From: Novakomyces olei
Taxonomy: Eukaryota > Ascomycota > Novakomycetes > Novakomycetales > Novakomycetaceae
NCBI GenBank assembly: GCA_016906335.1
Contig: JADEYG010000005.1
Location: forward strand, 374,702 to 438,701
Length of the DNA stretch: 64,000 nt
Reading direction: 5' to 3'
Shown: piece by piece, positions 1 to 9,593 of the stretch
Layout: each line of letters opens with the position of its first letter
How positions within the stretch are numbered: the stretch's first letter is position 1
Notes under the pieces: model-generated
Told to the model about the DNA's origin: nothing
Databases searched by the model: none
Seen by the model: only the letters and a program-made list of their open reading frames with translations
Program-made: the position numbers and the translations under genes

Positions 1-2
1 GT

Positions 3-833
3 AATAGTGATCGTCAAGATCCAACGGAAAGGACGGTTTATTCGCGGGGAACAGAACTATTAAACAGCAATCCCTTCACAATATCTCGCGCTGAAAAGGC
101 ACGCGATGGAGACCCTGGACATGGCTCATCTTTTACAGACGCGCATTCGGACCAAGAGCAGGAAAATCCTTGGATCACGGGCGAGACTATGGCAGAGGAG
201 CCTTTGCGAAAGGCAAAGACGGTCGCTCGTCATCAGTCTGCCCAAAAAATCGCAAACAGTTCTCCAGAAAAAAGAATCGAGATTAATCCTGAACCTTCAA
301 GTGATAAAGATGATGAGGATGAAGATGAAGCAGAGGCAAGGCTTGTCTATAATCATCCTCATAATAATAATACAGCAATTAAACAAATAGACCTGTTAAA
401 AGAAGCCTTTGCTGGAGAAGATGTGATCAGAGACTTTGCAGAGGAAAAACGGTTACAAGTAGAGGAAGCAGCACCCAAGGAACAGGACATGACTCTGCCC
501 GGGTGGGGGTCTTGGACAGGCAGTGGCATCAAATCAAGGCAGCGCACGAATGTCAAGAAATTCACGAAGCTTATACCAGGACTGGACCCTTCGAAACGCA
601 AGGATGCAAAGCTGCAAAATGTAATAATTAATGAAAAGCGACTGAAAAAGGCGAAACCTTTTCTGGCTTCAGAAGTTCCGTTTCCCTATGAATCTCGGGA
701 GCAATATGAGCTTTCTATGAACTTACCTGTTGGACAAGAATGGAATAGTCGTGACATGTTCCAAAGGATGACTAAGCCTAGAGTAATGGTTAAGCGCGGA
801 ACCGTTGTTGACCCGTTGAAAGCACCTTTTTGA
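3..833 (+). CDS. UTP14: U3 snoRNP (SSU processome) protein Utp14, 3' part
   Basis: The frame is open from the left edge of the window, so the 5' part of the gene lies outside. Utp14 is a nucleolar component of the small-subunit processome needed for 18S rRNA maturation, and it activates the helicase Dhr1 in yeast. The visible 276 codons hold the family's hallmarks: an ENPW motif near the start of the fragment, an acidic and lysine-rich linker, then the conserved C-terminal block with AFAGEDV, LPGWGSWTG, the NVIINEKR stretch, PFPYESREQYE and the terminal TKPRVMVKRGTVVDPLK, ending two residues later as the family usually does. The product is predicted from strong family resemblance; no intron is seen in this part. 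It is convergent with the next gene, with 170 bp between the stops. Confidence 0.93.
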   Translation, partial: NSDRQDPTERTVYSRGTELLNSNPFTISRAEKARDGDPGHGSSFTDAHSDQEQENPWITGETMAEEPLRKAKTVARHQSAQKIANSSPEKRIEINPEPSSDKDDEDEDEAEARLVYNHPHNNNTAIKQIDLLKEAFAGEDVIRDFAEEKRLQVEEAAPKEQDMTLPGWGSWTGSGIKSRQRTNVKKFTKLIPGLDPSKRKDAKLQNVIINEKRLKKAKPFLASEVPFPYESREQYELSMNLPVGQEWNSRDMFQRMTKPRVMVKRGTVVDPLKAPF

Positions 834-1003
834 TATCCGAATAAGCTTTAACGAGGATTTTTGTACACTTGTTTCTTACAATTATTTCCTGGTTTAATTG
901 AACTAAATTTACAGCATTTGCTTGAGGAAATGGTCTATAGTCTGATGTAGTTTTAGGTATAATTTATATTTTTTATACTGCATTTGTATTTATATGTATA
1001 TAT

Positions 1004-3895
1004 TCACTCCCTAAGTTTTGACACGAGCTCGGCAAAAGTGACGGAACTCGTTTTCGCCAAGTGTTTCAAAACGACCTTTTGGCGTTTATCAGTCAAAAGA
1101 CGTTCCAGTGCCACTATCAGGTACGGAGCAACGCATTTCAATGACCATTCACTCGGAATAACACTGAGGACGTCGTTCACCTTTATATAACGGGCCCAGT
1201 GATGGATAAAGCGGGCAATCAGTTCATCTGATTCGCCAGCGGCAAACAGCATCTGCAGTAAAAGAGTAAACAGGCCTTGTCTTTTCACGTCATTACCACT
1301 CGACAGGGTTTTCTCCAGAGTTCCGCGTATTGAACCGCAAGAAAAACAATAGTATTCCGCTGTCTGGATGTCCCTTACCTGCAACAAAACTTTCAGGGCC
1401 TCAGCATGATTGCCCATGCGTCCGTATAGTACAACTGCCTCGGAAATCAGGCAGGGCTCACGAGCAATGGGACCCAGAATTTCCTCTATTTTGCGGGGGG
1501 AAACAGTCTCCAGGACCTGTACCAGTTTGGACTCCATTTCAACGACAAGTGTATACTTTTCTGTAACGGATGGCTCTCCTCCGTTATCCACAACTGTGCT
1601 TGCGTAATCCAAAAACTTGGGCTTCGGTATCCCACACTCGGCATACCGCTGAACCGTAGCTAAGGCCAGTTCCTTAATGCGTGAGTCTTCAAGCAAGCTT
1701 AGAGTCTTGTGCAAAAGTAGATCAGCCAGCTTGTCCACCAGCTCAGGATCGAGCAGATGTTCAGTGAAAACGAAATACTCCAATACCGGTAAAGAAGCGC
1801 CATTGCCAATAGCTGAATCAACGCGTTCGACGATATTATGAGGCCCAAACCGTCGCAGAATGGCAATTCCAGCCTGAGCATCATACTGCAATAGAAAAAT
1901 GCCAAACTCCCACACAATAGCCTCGTCCCGAGTTGCCTTTAGTTCCCTGACAAACAGCGATTTGCCGTCCACGAACTTTGGATCATCAACAGCGCCAGAT
2001 AATAGTTGGGCCCATGTCTGGAAGGCTTCACGGGGTTTTCCCATTTTTCTATAGTAAAGTGAGAGAGCATAGTATTGCCCGCAGGATACTAAAACATGGC
2101 GCACCGTCTCCTCGTCACAGCAAAAGTTATCGTCGTCCAGGAAGCCGATGAGTCCCTCATAGTCTGATCTTGCAAACATCTCCAGCAGCGCTTGGTCCAC
2201 TAGATGCCAACGCCATTTGGGAACTGTCAGCGTGCAAACCAGGGGGTTACACTGGCGTGCAAAAGACAGGTACCTCTGTAAAATTGTATAAAAATCCGAC
2301 CGTACAAACTCCCGGGCCTCCTCTGGCACACTGTCCAGGATCTCGTCTATTGAAACAGGCAAAAACTGCAACAGACCGTGCATGATATTCATCTCGCCGG
2401 AACGGTCTCGGTACTCGGGAAACAAATGCAGCAAAACCAAAGGATCCAATTTAGAAAGCTTCAAATAGTCCAGAGCATCATTGAGCATAAATTTATGTAA
2501 AAGTTTGAACGACAATCGCTGGTAAAACAGTGCCAGTTCCGTTTCAACACGTACAAGCTCGGTCCCATCGACTGTTCCAGTTTGGCTCTTTAACGATTCG
2601 GCAAAATCAATGGCAGACTGAATTCCGTCTTCATCAGCAAAGATCTTTGTCAGGATTTCGGTACTACTGGGCTCTGTAAAGGCATATATTTGTCCATCAA
2701 CTGCTCCGACCAGTTGTGACTTACGAATGGCCGCCTTACGAGCATTGTCAAGAGCCTCCCGAGTAGGAGGCAGTTCTCCAACGCAAACCGTTAATTGCTC
2801 CATCAATTTTGTATCTGGGAACAGGAATCCAGTGACTTTGTGTATGGCGGCCTTCTGTAAGGACCATACCGTGACTGGTTCAAGGCTGCGCATATCGTAT
2901 ACTTGTACTTTTTCCGGTAATGTGACTATAATACTGCCCCCAAAGGCGGTAAACGATAGAGGGAAATCGTCAAAAACCAGAGTATTGCGGGTGATATTGC
3001 CCTCACAATCCACAAAGATCCCGATACCTGTTGTATCTGCACCCGTAGCGAGTAGAAAATCTTCATCATTGATAGCGCAGACAACAGGCGTTTGCTGGAC
3101 TTGCTGCTCGCTACTAATTTGCCCTGAATCTATGGGCTCAGGGATGCCTTGCATTATTGGCATAAGGGGGATTCGCTGCTGGCTTTCGAGGTCAACAAGA
3201 TCGTAGGTCTCTTCATTGGCAGCACAGGCTATGTGTCCGATCAGATCTGCCGCGACTGCAGGATACGCGACGTCAGCCAATAAGCGAAGCGAATTACTGA
3301 CACGTACTCGCCGCATTTTTTTGGAGGCCAATATCAGGATCTCGTACGCGGAATCAGCTGTTGATGGGGCCAACTGCACATTCGTTACGCTTTTAATTGA
3401 GCGCATATCACTGGCCGGAGACAGTTCTGGCAGTGTTCGGAAGTAAAGCTGTCCATCTTGTAATTAGACTACGAATTGAAATGTAAATTAAATTTAATTT
3501 AATTATAATAATTCAATCATAATAATTTAGTTAATTCGATTTGAACAAAAGGATTAAATACAGGCGAATTGATGCGAATTGATGCAATGAAATAAAAGTG
3601 GAACAAGACGAAAATAGTTGTGTCAGTAGCCTTACCACATAGAATAACCGCCTTTGAGATTCGAGCTAAAGCGATAATGGCTTTAACCGGGCCAGCGCCA
3701 AAGGATAGTATGGAGGCCGGGACATATTGTCCATCTATGAGCACAAAATGAAGGACCCGTCCGTCTGCTGTTCCAGCATAAAGATTGCCGTCTATCAATA
3801 TTAAGCAAATTGTACACGCTGGACTGCTTACCATTTGCCGTGAAGGTAGAGATTTCGGCATCTATTCGGAACACAGACTGATAGCAGAGTTCCAT
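1004..3895 (-). CDS. VPS3: CORVET/HOPS tethering subunit of the Vps3/Vps39 (TGFBRAP1) family
   Basis: Three exons on the minus strand (3895-3832, 3791-3636, 3456-1004) give 890 residues. Intron 1 is only 40 nt and intron 2 is 179 nt with an AAG acceptor. Both joints restore a citron-homology (CNH) type N-terminal domain: GNLYAGTADGRVLHF, then VILC joined to DGQLYFRTLPEL. The C-terminal two thirds is clathrin-repeat-like helical sequence as in Vps39, Vps3 and TGFBRAP1. Such proteins bind Rab GTPases (Vps21 or Ypt7) and tether endosomes or vacuoles. The YDLVDLESQQRIPLMPI segment and GIFVDCEGN resemble fungal Vps3/TGFBRAP1 more than Vps39, but I cannot separate them firmly. The ATG at 3895 follows a possible splice acceptor (CTAACACGATGCAG), so a leader intron or an extra 5' exon is possible. 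It is divergent from the ARB1-like gene. Confidence 0.8.
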
Positions 3896-4264
3896 ACCTG
3901 CATCGTGTTAGAGTAGCATTGCCCTGCTGCGCAATGAGCTATCGGCGAACGATTACACTGTTCAGTTTTATTGGGCTCAATCGTAAAATAAAATGAGCAA
4001 GCTGGTGTTTTAAATATTTGGAAACTAGTATTATTGTATTTTTATTATTGTAATTTTATTAATGTAATTATATTTTTCGATTTTTTTATTCAATGATCTC
4101 TACTAGTTTTGTTGTATTGTAGCACTTTTAATTGTATTTTCCTCGTTTTGTTTTGCTCTGCTCTTTTTATTACATTATTCTACACTAAACACGGCACCCA
4201 GAATAAGACATAAATAATTTATTCTGTAAATCTGAACGAAGACTTGCAACCCAAATTTTGCGCA
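3896..4264. other. Intergenic region between two divergent genes
   Basis: AT-rich shared upstream region of the VPS3-like gene (left) and the ABC-F gene (right). It has T-rich runs around 4020-4150. I see no gene or distinct element in it. Confidence 0.6.
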
Positions 4265-6880
4265 ATGGCTCGAGGCAAGAAGGGCCAGAGCATAGAAAAC
4301 GATTTGGGTATATCTGACGATACAGGATCAGATGCTGCCTCGGGAAACACGACCCCAGTGGCTCCTGCGAAAAAGAACAAAAAAGCTGCAAAGGCTAAAC
4401 GGCAAACAGTGGCTCACGAAGAGGAAGATGACGACAAGTACGATTTAAAAATTGGTGATGAGAGTGGAAGCGAAGATGAAACTGCAGCTCTAAAATCCTC
4501 AGAGAAAAAGTCGAAAGCGGCACCTGTGAACGCCTTTGATTTTCTCCAGGATGAAGATGATCAGGGAGACGAGGAAGATGGAGAAGCAGAAATTGATAAA
4601 GACAATGACGAAACTGAAGCTCTGACTAAAGGCTTAAAGGACCTTGATGTCAAAGCCGGCAAGAAAAAGAGTAAAGATGGCGGAGAAAAAAAGGATCGGA
4701 AAACCAGGTAAGCCGTAATCTTTTCCTTCAATCTTTGTGCATTTCTTTATTACATATTGTCATTTTTGATTAGATGCAATTATTAGATTTTTTTTTCTAG
4801 TTTAAATTGTTTTGACTGTTCTTTTTTCTTTTTTTTTTTTTTTTTAATCATTTATATGATTAAAAAATGTGCCAATTGTCAGTCTTGATTAGCTGTTTTA
4901 GTTTGAAACGCAACTTTTTTTTGGCTCAGAAATCTTCCCTTTATTTCAATTACAAGGACCTAACAATGATATAGAAAGAAAGAAAAGGCTCAGCGTATGG
5001 CCGAGGCAGCAACGGAAAAGGACGACAAGGCTGCCGAAGAGCGTCGTAAAAAACCCGTCTCAGCGGGCGCTGGTTTGGCAAACAGCCGACTTTTCTTTTC
5101 TTATGCTTCAGGCCAGCCGCTTGGTCCAGATGGCACTAACCCTGCTGATGCAATTGCAGTCACAGGAAACCTTCTTTCACCTCCCAATTCAAAGGACGTG
5201 CAGGTCGAAAAAGTATCGGTCTCTGCGTTTGGGAAGTCTCTTATAAAGGACAGTGAATTGAACCTTATAAATGGTCGTCGTTATGGACTGATTGCTCCTA
5301 ATGGATCAGGAAAGTCCACACTTTTACACGCTATCGCTTGCGGCCTGGTGCCAGTTCCGCAGTCACTGGATTTCTACCTTTTAGATCGTGAATTCCGGCC
5401 ATCGGAATTGACCAGTGTGGAGGCAGTTTTGGACATAAACGAGCAGGAAAGACGTCATCTTGAAGAAGAAATGGATGATTTACTTGGAGATCCTGATGCG
5501 AATGCAGTACGATTGGATTTTATTCAAACTCGGCTTGCCGAACTCGATGCAGATTCGTCTGAGCATAAAGTGAAAAAGATCTTGCACGGTTTGCAGTTCA
5601 CAGAAGCCATGTTGTCCACAAAAACAAAAGACCTCAGTGGTGGTTGGAGAATGAGAATTGCTCTTGCCCGAATTCTTTTCGTAAAACCGACGCTGATGAT
5701 GCTTGATGAGCCCACAAATCATTTGGATTTAGAGGCAGTTGCTTGGCTTGAAGAGTACTTGACCCATGAGCTATCTGGTCACACGCTACTCATCACATGT
5801 CATACGCAAGATACCCTGAACGAAGTTTGTACGGACATAATAAACTTGAAGGACCAAAGGCTCGACTATTATCCCGGCAATTACGATACCTTTGTCAAGG
5901 TCCGTGCCGAAAGGGATGCGATGCTGTCTAAGAAAGTCAGGCAAAAAGATAAAGACATGGCAAAATTGCAAAATAAACTAAACATGACGGGGAGTGATCA
6001 GCAAAAGCAGGCAAAAGCCAAAGTCAAAGCGATGGAAAAACGGGCGGAGAAAGAAAAGAAAGACAATAAAGTATTGGAAGAGGAGCTCACGCATGCAAAG
6101 GAGTTACACATTGTATTTGAAGACTGTGGAGGAGGAATTCCTTCACCCGCTGTTAAATTTCAAGACGTGTCCTTTGGCTATCCCGGTACTAACAAGACTC
6201 TGTTTAAAAACCTTAATTTTGGTATCGATTTGAAATCACGAATTGCCCTGGTTGGCCCAAATGGATGTGGGAAAACTACACTGATTAATTTACTTTTAAA
6301 TAAGTTGGAGCCGACTACAGGACACATTTCGCGGCATCATTCGCTCAGAATGGCTCTTTTCCATCAGCACATGTCCGATCAGCTGGATATGAACAAGTCA
6401 GCTGTTGACTGGCTCCGAAGCCAGTTTGGGGATCGGCCTGAAGGTGAAATGAGACGGATCGTAGGCCGATACGGGCTGACTGGTAAGTCTCAAATTATCC
6501 CGATGCGCCAGCTCAGCGATGGACAAAGGAGACGAGTGCTTTTCTGTTATTTGGGAATGCGCCAGCCTCACATTCTTCTCATGGATGAGCCTACAAATGC
6601 TCTAGATATTGCTACGATAGATGCATTGGCAGAAGCAATCAACAACTTTGACGGAGGAGTCGTTATCATCTCTCACGATCTCCGCTTGATCGAGCAGACA
6701 GCTGAAGAAATCTGGCTTGTGGGCAACGAGTCAGTTCGGCCGCTGGAAGGAGATATTCGTGACTACAAGGATATGCTTAAAGCAAAAATCCATGAAGAAC
6801 GGGAAGAAGAGCGCAAAAGAGACATGCTGGCAATGGCAGACGAAAAGCAAAAGTCTAAAACTGTACTCGGGCTTCATTAA
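4265..6880 (+). CDS. ARB1: ABC-F family ATPase, Arb1/ABCF2-like, ribosome biogenesis
   Basis: Two exons (4265-4707, 4975-6880) joined across a 267-nt intron (AG/gtaagc ... gatatag) give 782 residues. An in-frame ATG at 4244 is less likely than the ATG at 4265, which starts MARGKKGQ. Residues 1 to about 175 are a highly charged Lys/Asp/Glu tail as in ABCF1. Two ABC cassettes follow: the first has a Walker A with APNGSGKST near residue 255, LSGGW and LDEPTNHLD; the second has GPNGCGKTT, LSDGQ and MDEPTNALD followed by ISHD. They are separated by a charged helical linker and no membrane segments occur. The second cassette's QLD-NKSAVDWL and the C-terminal GDIRDYKDML agree with Arb1, which promotes 40S and 60S export and maturation. 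The long acidic N-terminus and the Ala in the first Walker A are unusual for Arb1. The gene is convergent with the MFS gene. Confidence 0.85.
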
Positions 6881-7089
6881 GAGGGCTGAATGTATTACTT
6901 GTGACATTAGTAGATGCTTTCAAAAGAATAAATATCAATTTTGTAAATTTGCGACGAGAGCGAGATCAAAACGGTTTCAAGAGGATTGTAGACATTGAAT
7001 ATTGTAAAATCTTATTAAAGTGGCGGTCACGTGTGCAAAATTGTATGTACAATAATTATTATTATTAATGACTTTTATTATTGACAAAT

Positions 7090-8424
7090 CTATACAAGGG
7101 CAGACAGCTTTGAGCTAATTGTCATTCTCGCGGCTGAAAGAACGATGGAGCCGATGACAAGAGCTGCTCCGGCAAACCCAAAGGCACCGTGAAAGTACCC
7201 AGAACCATTAGGTATTGCAGAGGCAATAGGAGAGCCTGTTAAAATTGCAAAAGAAATAACACCGCAGCACATCCCCACCATAGTGCCGATTTTTTTCATG
7301 TCGGGGCAAATTTGAGCAATAATAGCTGCCTGCAGCGAGATCATTGCGCCTGAAGAAAATCCAAAAAAAGCAGCAAGGACCCAAGCAGATGCGCGAGATG
7401 TGCAACCCACCCAAACAAGGCAAAACACGCCAGAGCTGAACACTGCACAAATTATCAGATTAAATCGGCCAAACCGGTCAGCAAGGGCTCCGGGAATAGT
7501 TCGGCCAAAGAACGAGGCTCCGTTGATTACAGAGATCAGGTAAAACCCCTCCTGTCGCCCGATACCCGCGCGTATTCCGAAATTAACAGAAAGGTAATAC
7601 GGGATAAACATTCCCCAGAACCCGAAAAACAGTCCAATGACGACAAGAGCAAATTTGGTATCCTTGAAAAACGAAAAGTCGATAAAAGGACCGCTTGTGT
7701 GGCGGGGCAATCTGGTGCGAAGGCAAATATTGCCCACTGCCAGAAACGGGATGTATAGAAACGCAAACAGCCTAATGCTCCAGCCAAACCCGAGATTAGA
7801 ATTATTGAGGCATTTGTTCAGGACGATAGGCCAGACAACGCCGCCCAGGGAAGATCCAGCGGCGGCCAGACCAAGGGCGATTCCTCGTTTACGAGCAAAG
7901 TAGTGGTTAACGCACCCGATAGACGGGAAAAACATTAGAGCATTGGCCAGGCCGAAAGCAACGCCCTGGGCCAAAAAGAATTGGTAATATTCGTGAGAAA
8001 TTGAGACCATCATAAACGCAAAGACAGCGAGCACTGAGCCCGACAGAAAAATCGGCTGTACTCCCCATCTGTCGAACGCTCGGCCCACGAGTGGTCCAAA
8101 AAAAAACATTAAAAAGCCCTGAAAAGTGCCTATCCACGATACGTCAGACGCGGATTTGTGTGCCAATTGGTGTGTCAAGTAGTACGGCTCAAAGACACCA
8201 AAGCTTGTGATTGTGCCAAAGGCGACAAAGTAAGTGCACGCAGAGCCGAGCACGACGAGCCAGGCTCGCAGCCCGCCTTCTGGGAAATCTGGCACTGGCG
8301 CAGGCGGAGGTGCAGCGCTCGCCTGCTTTTCCATAGTAAGCGCGTCTTGGTCTTGCGAGTCATTCTGCGAAAGCTGAGTCTCGTCTGCCTGACGCGGAGC
8401 ACTGCCTGCTCGCTCACGACGCAT
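7090..8424 (-). CDS. Major facilitator transporter, monocarboxylate-porter (MCH) type
   Basis: Single exon of 444 residues. A proline-rich cytosolic N-terminus of about 45 residues ends in PDFPEGGLRAWLVVLG, the typical entry to the first membrane helix of fungal monocarboxylate-porter homologues. About twelve hydrophobic helices follow in two groups of six, with the MFS loop 2-3 motif as GPLVGRAFDRWG and the second-half copy as GALADRFGRFN. Family members include yeast Mch proteins, of which Mch5 moves riboflavin; fungal relatives often move small acids or remain uncharacterised, so the substrate cannot be given. A TATA-like box lies about 60 bp upstream, and CCGAT/CGG elements lie further upstream, suggesting regulated expression. 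Neighbours give no pathway clue. Confidence 0.88.
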   Translation of the reverse strand: MRRERAGSAPRQADETQLSQNDSQDQDALTMEKQASAAPPPAPVPDFPEGGLRAWLVVLGSACTYFVAFGTITSFGVFEPYYLTHQLAHKSASDVSWIGTFQGFLMFFFGPLVGRAFDRWGVQPIFLSGSVLAVFAFMMVSISHEYYQFFLAQGVAFGLANALMFFPSIGCVNHYFARKRGIALGLAAAGSSLGGVVWPIVLNKCLNNSNLGFGWSIRLFAFLYIPFLAVGNICLRTRLPRHTSGPFIDFSFFKDTKFALVVIGLFFGFWGMFIPYYLSVNFGIRAGIGRQEGFYLISVINGASFFGRTIPGALADRFGRFNLIICAVFSSGVFCLVWVGCTSRASAWVLAAFFGFSSGAMISLQAAIIAQICPDMKKIGTMVGMCCGVISFAILTGSPIASAIPNGSGYFHGAFGFAGAALVIGSIVLSAARMTISSKLSALV

Positions 8425-8480
8425 TTCTGACGCGTTTCAATTGCCTTTTCTGCGGCATAGAGCTTAAACTGGCTCGGCCT

Positions 8481-8488
8481 TTTATAAA
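8481..8488 (-). promoter_or_regulatory. TATA-like box of the MFS gene
   Basis: TATAAA on the minus strand inside tttataaa, about 60 bp before the ATG at 8424. Position and sequence fit a fungal TATA element; transcription start is not known. Confidence 0.4.
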
Positions 8489-8621
8489 TCGATCGCGTAG
8501 CCATCTGGACCGTGGACCGTGTCACGGCAATCGGTACACCGATGCACCGATATATACACCGAAGTACCGATATTCCTCCGACTGGGGTATGTACAGTATT
8601 TATTGTAAAGTTTTTATTGTA

Positions 8622-8690
8622 GTGTTTATTGAATAATGTTATTGAATAGTGTTTATTGAATAGTGTTTATTGAATAGTGTTTATTGTATA
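8622..8690. repeat. 14-bp tandem repeat (about four copies)
   Basis: Units of the form agtgtttattgaat, the first copies degenerate, the later ones exact. Confidence 0.75.
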
Positions 8691-9593
8691 ATTTAATCTT
8701 TCTATACCCTTTCAGCAAACAGCGATACCCGGACCTCTGAAACGAGAACAAATAAGCGACGTGCGCCTATACTGACTGTTTCACAAACAGATTCGGCAAT
8801 GCCGACAGGCAGAATGTTGCTTTAACGCGCGCGCTGTTCGCGTAGATCGCGTGCGTGAAATGACGCTAAACTACAAAGGGTTTTCTACTCTGGAGCGATA
8901 GGTCTATTATAAGAGTCAAACAATTGACGGCGTTTAATCTGGTTTTTATCTGTGTATATATATATACACATACACACTATACGCGTACGAAGTGTATATA
9001 TCTGTACGTGTATAGAAAAACAGTGTAGACAAGCTTTGGAGAAGACGCAATGGCTAAAGAATTGGACTTTGTCAAATAAAACCAGCATTGCAGCCAACAT
9101 TGATTGTGCTCTAACAAAATCATAATACTCAATGAGACAAATACAGTGTGGGCTAATTTGCAGGCAGCCAGAGTGCTGTTAGACTGGTCTGGTATATATC
9201 TGAATTGAATGTACGCGTATATGACTAAATGTGCCTATTATCTAAAATGTGTGTCTATTAAAAGTATAAAATATGCGTATATAGTACTGAATATATATAT
9301 ATTCCTGTGTTAGTATAATAAGTCTACCATTCTCGAGTACATGGAATGAATGGGTTGTGGATAAACACAGAATTACACTGCCAGAAACTAAATTTAATTC
9401 GTTTAATGAAAATATGAAAAGTCAGCAGTATTTGATAATATGGCTTTCCTCCAATTTTGGACGCCCATTCTTATTTCCGCCCAAAAACTAAATACAAATA
9501 AACACATCTTCCTTGAGCAGCTTGAGTCTGAGCTTTAATCTCGGTTTTCCGTCGTCGTCTGCAACGGACAAATTGTCAAGTTTTAGAGAAAGA

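Larger units (their letters stand above)
8425..9593. other. Intergenic region upstream of the MFS gene and downstream of STU2
   Basis: Gene-free 1.17 kb. From about 8525 to 8580 it carries a cluster of CCGAT/CGGT elements, then a short tandem repeat at 8637-8690, and AT-rich sequence with several TATATA runs between 8950 and 9300. No coding frame with recognisable content was found. Confidence 0.6.
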
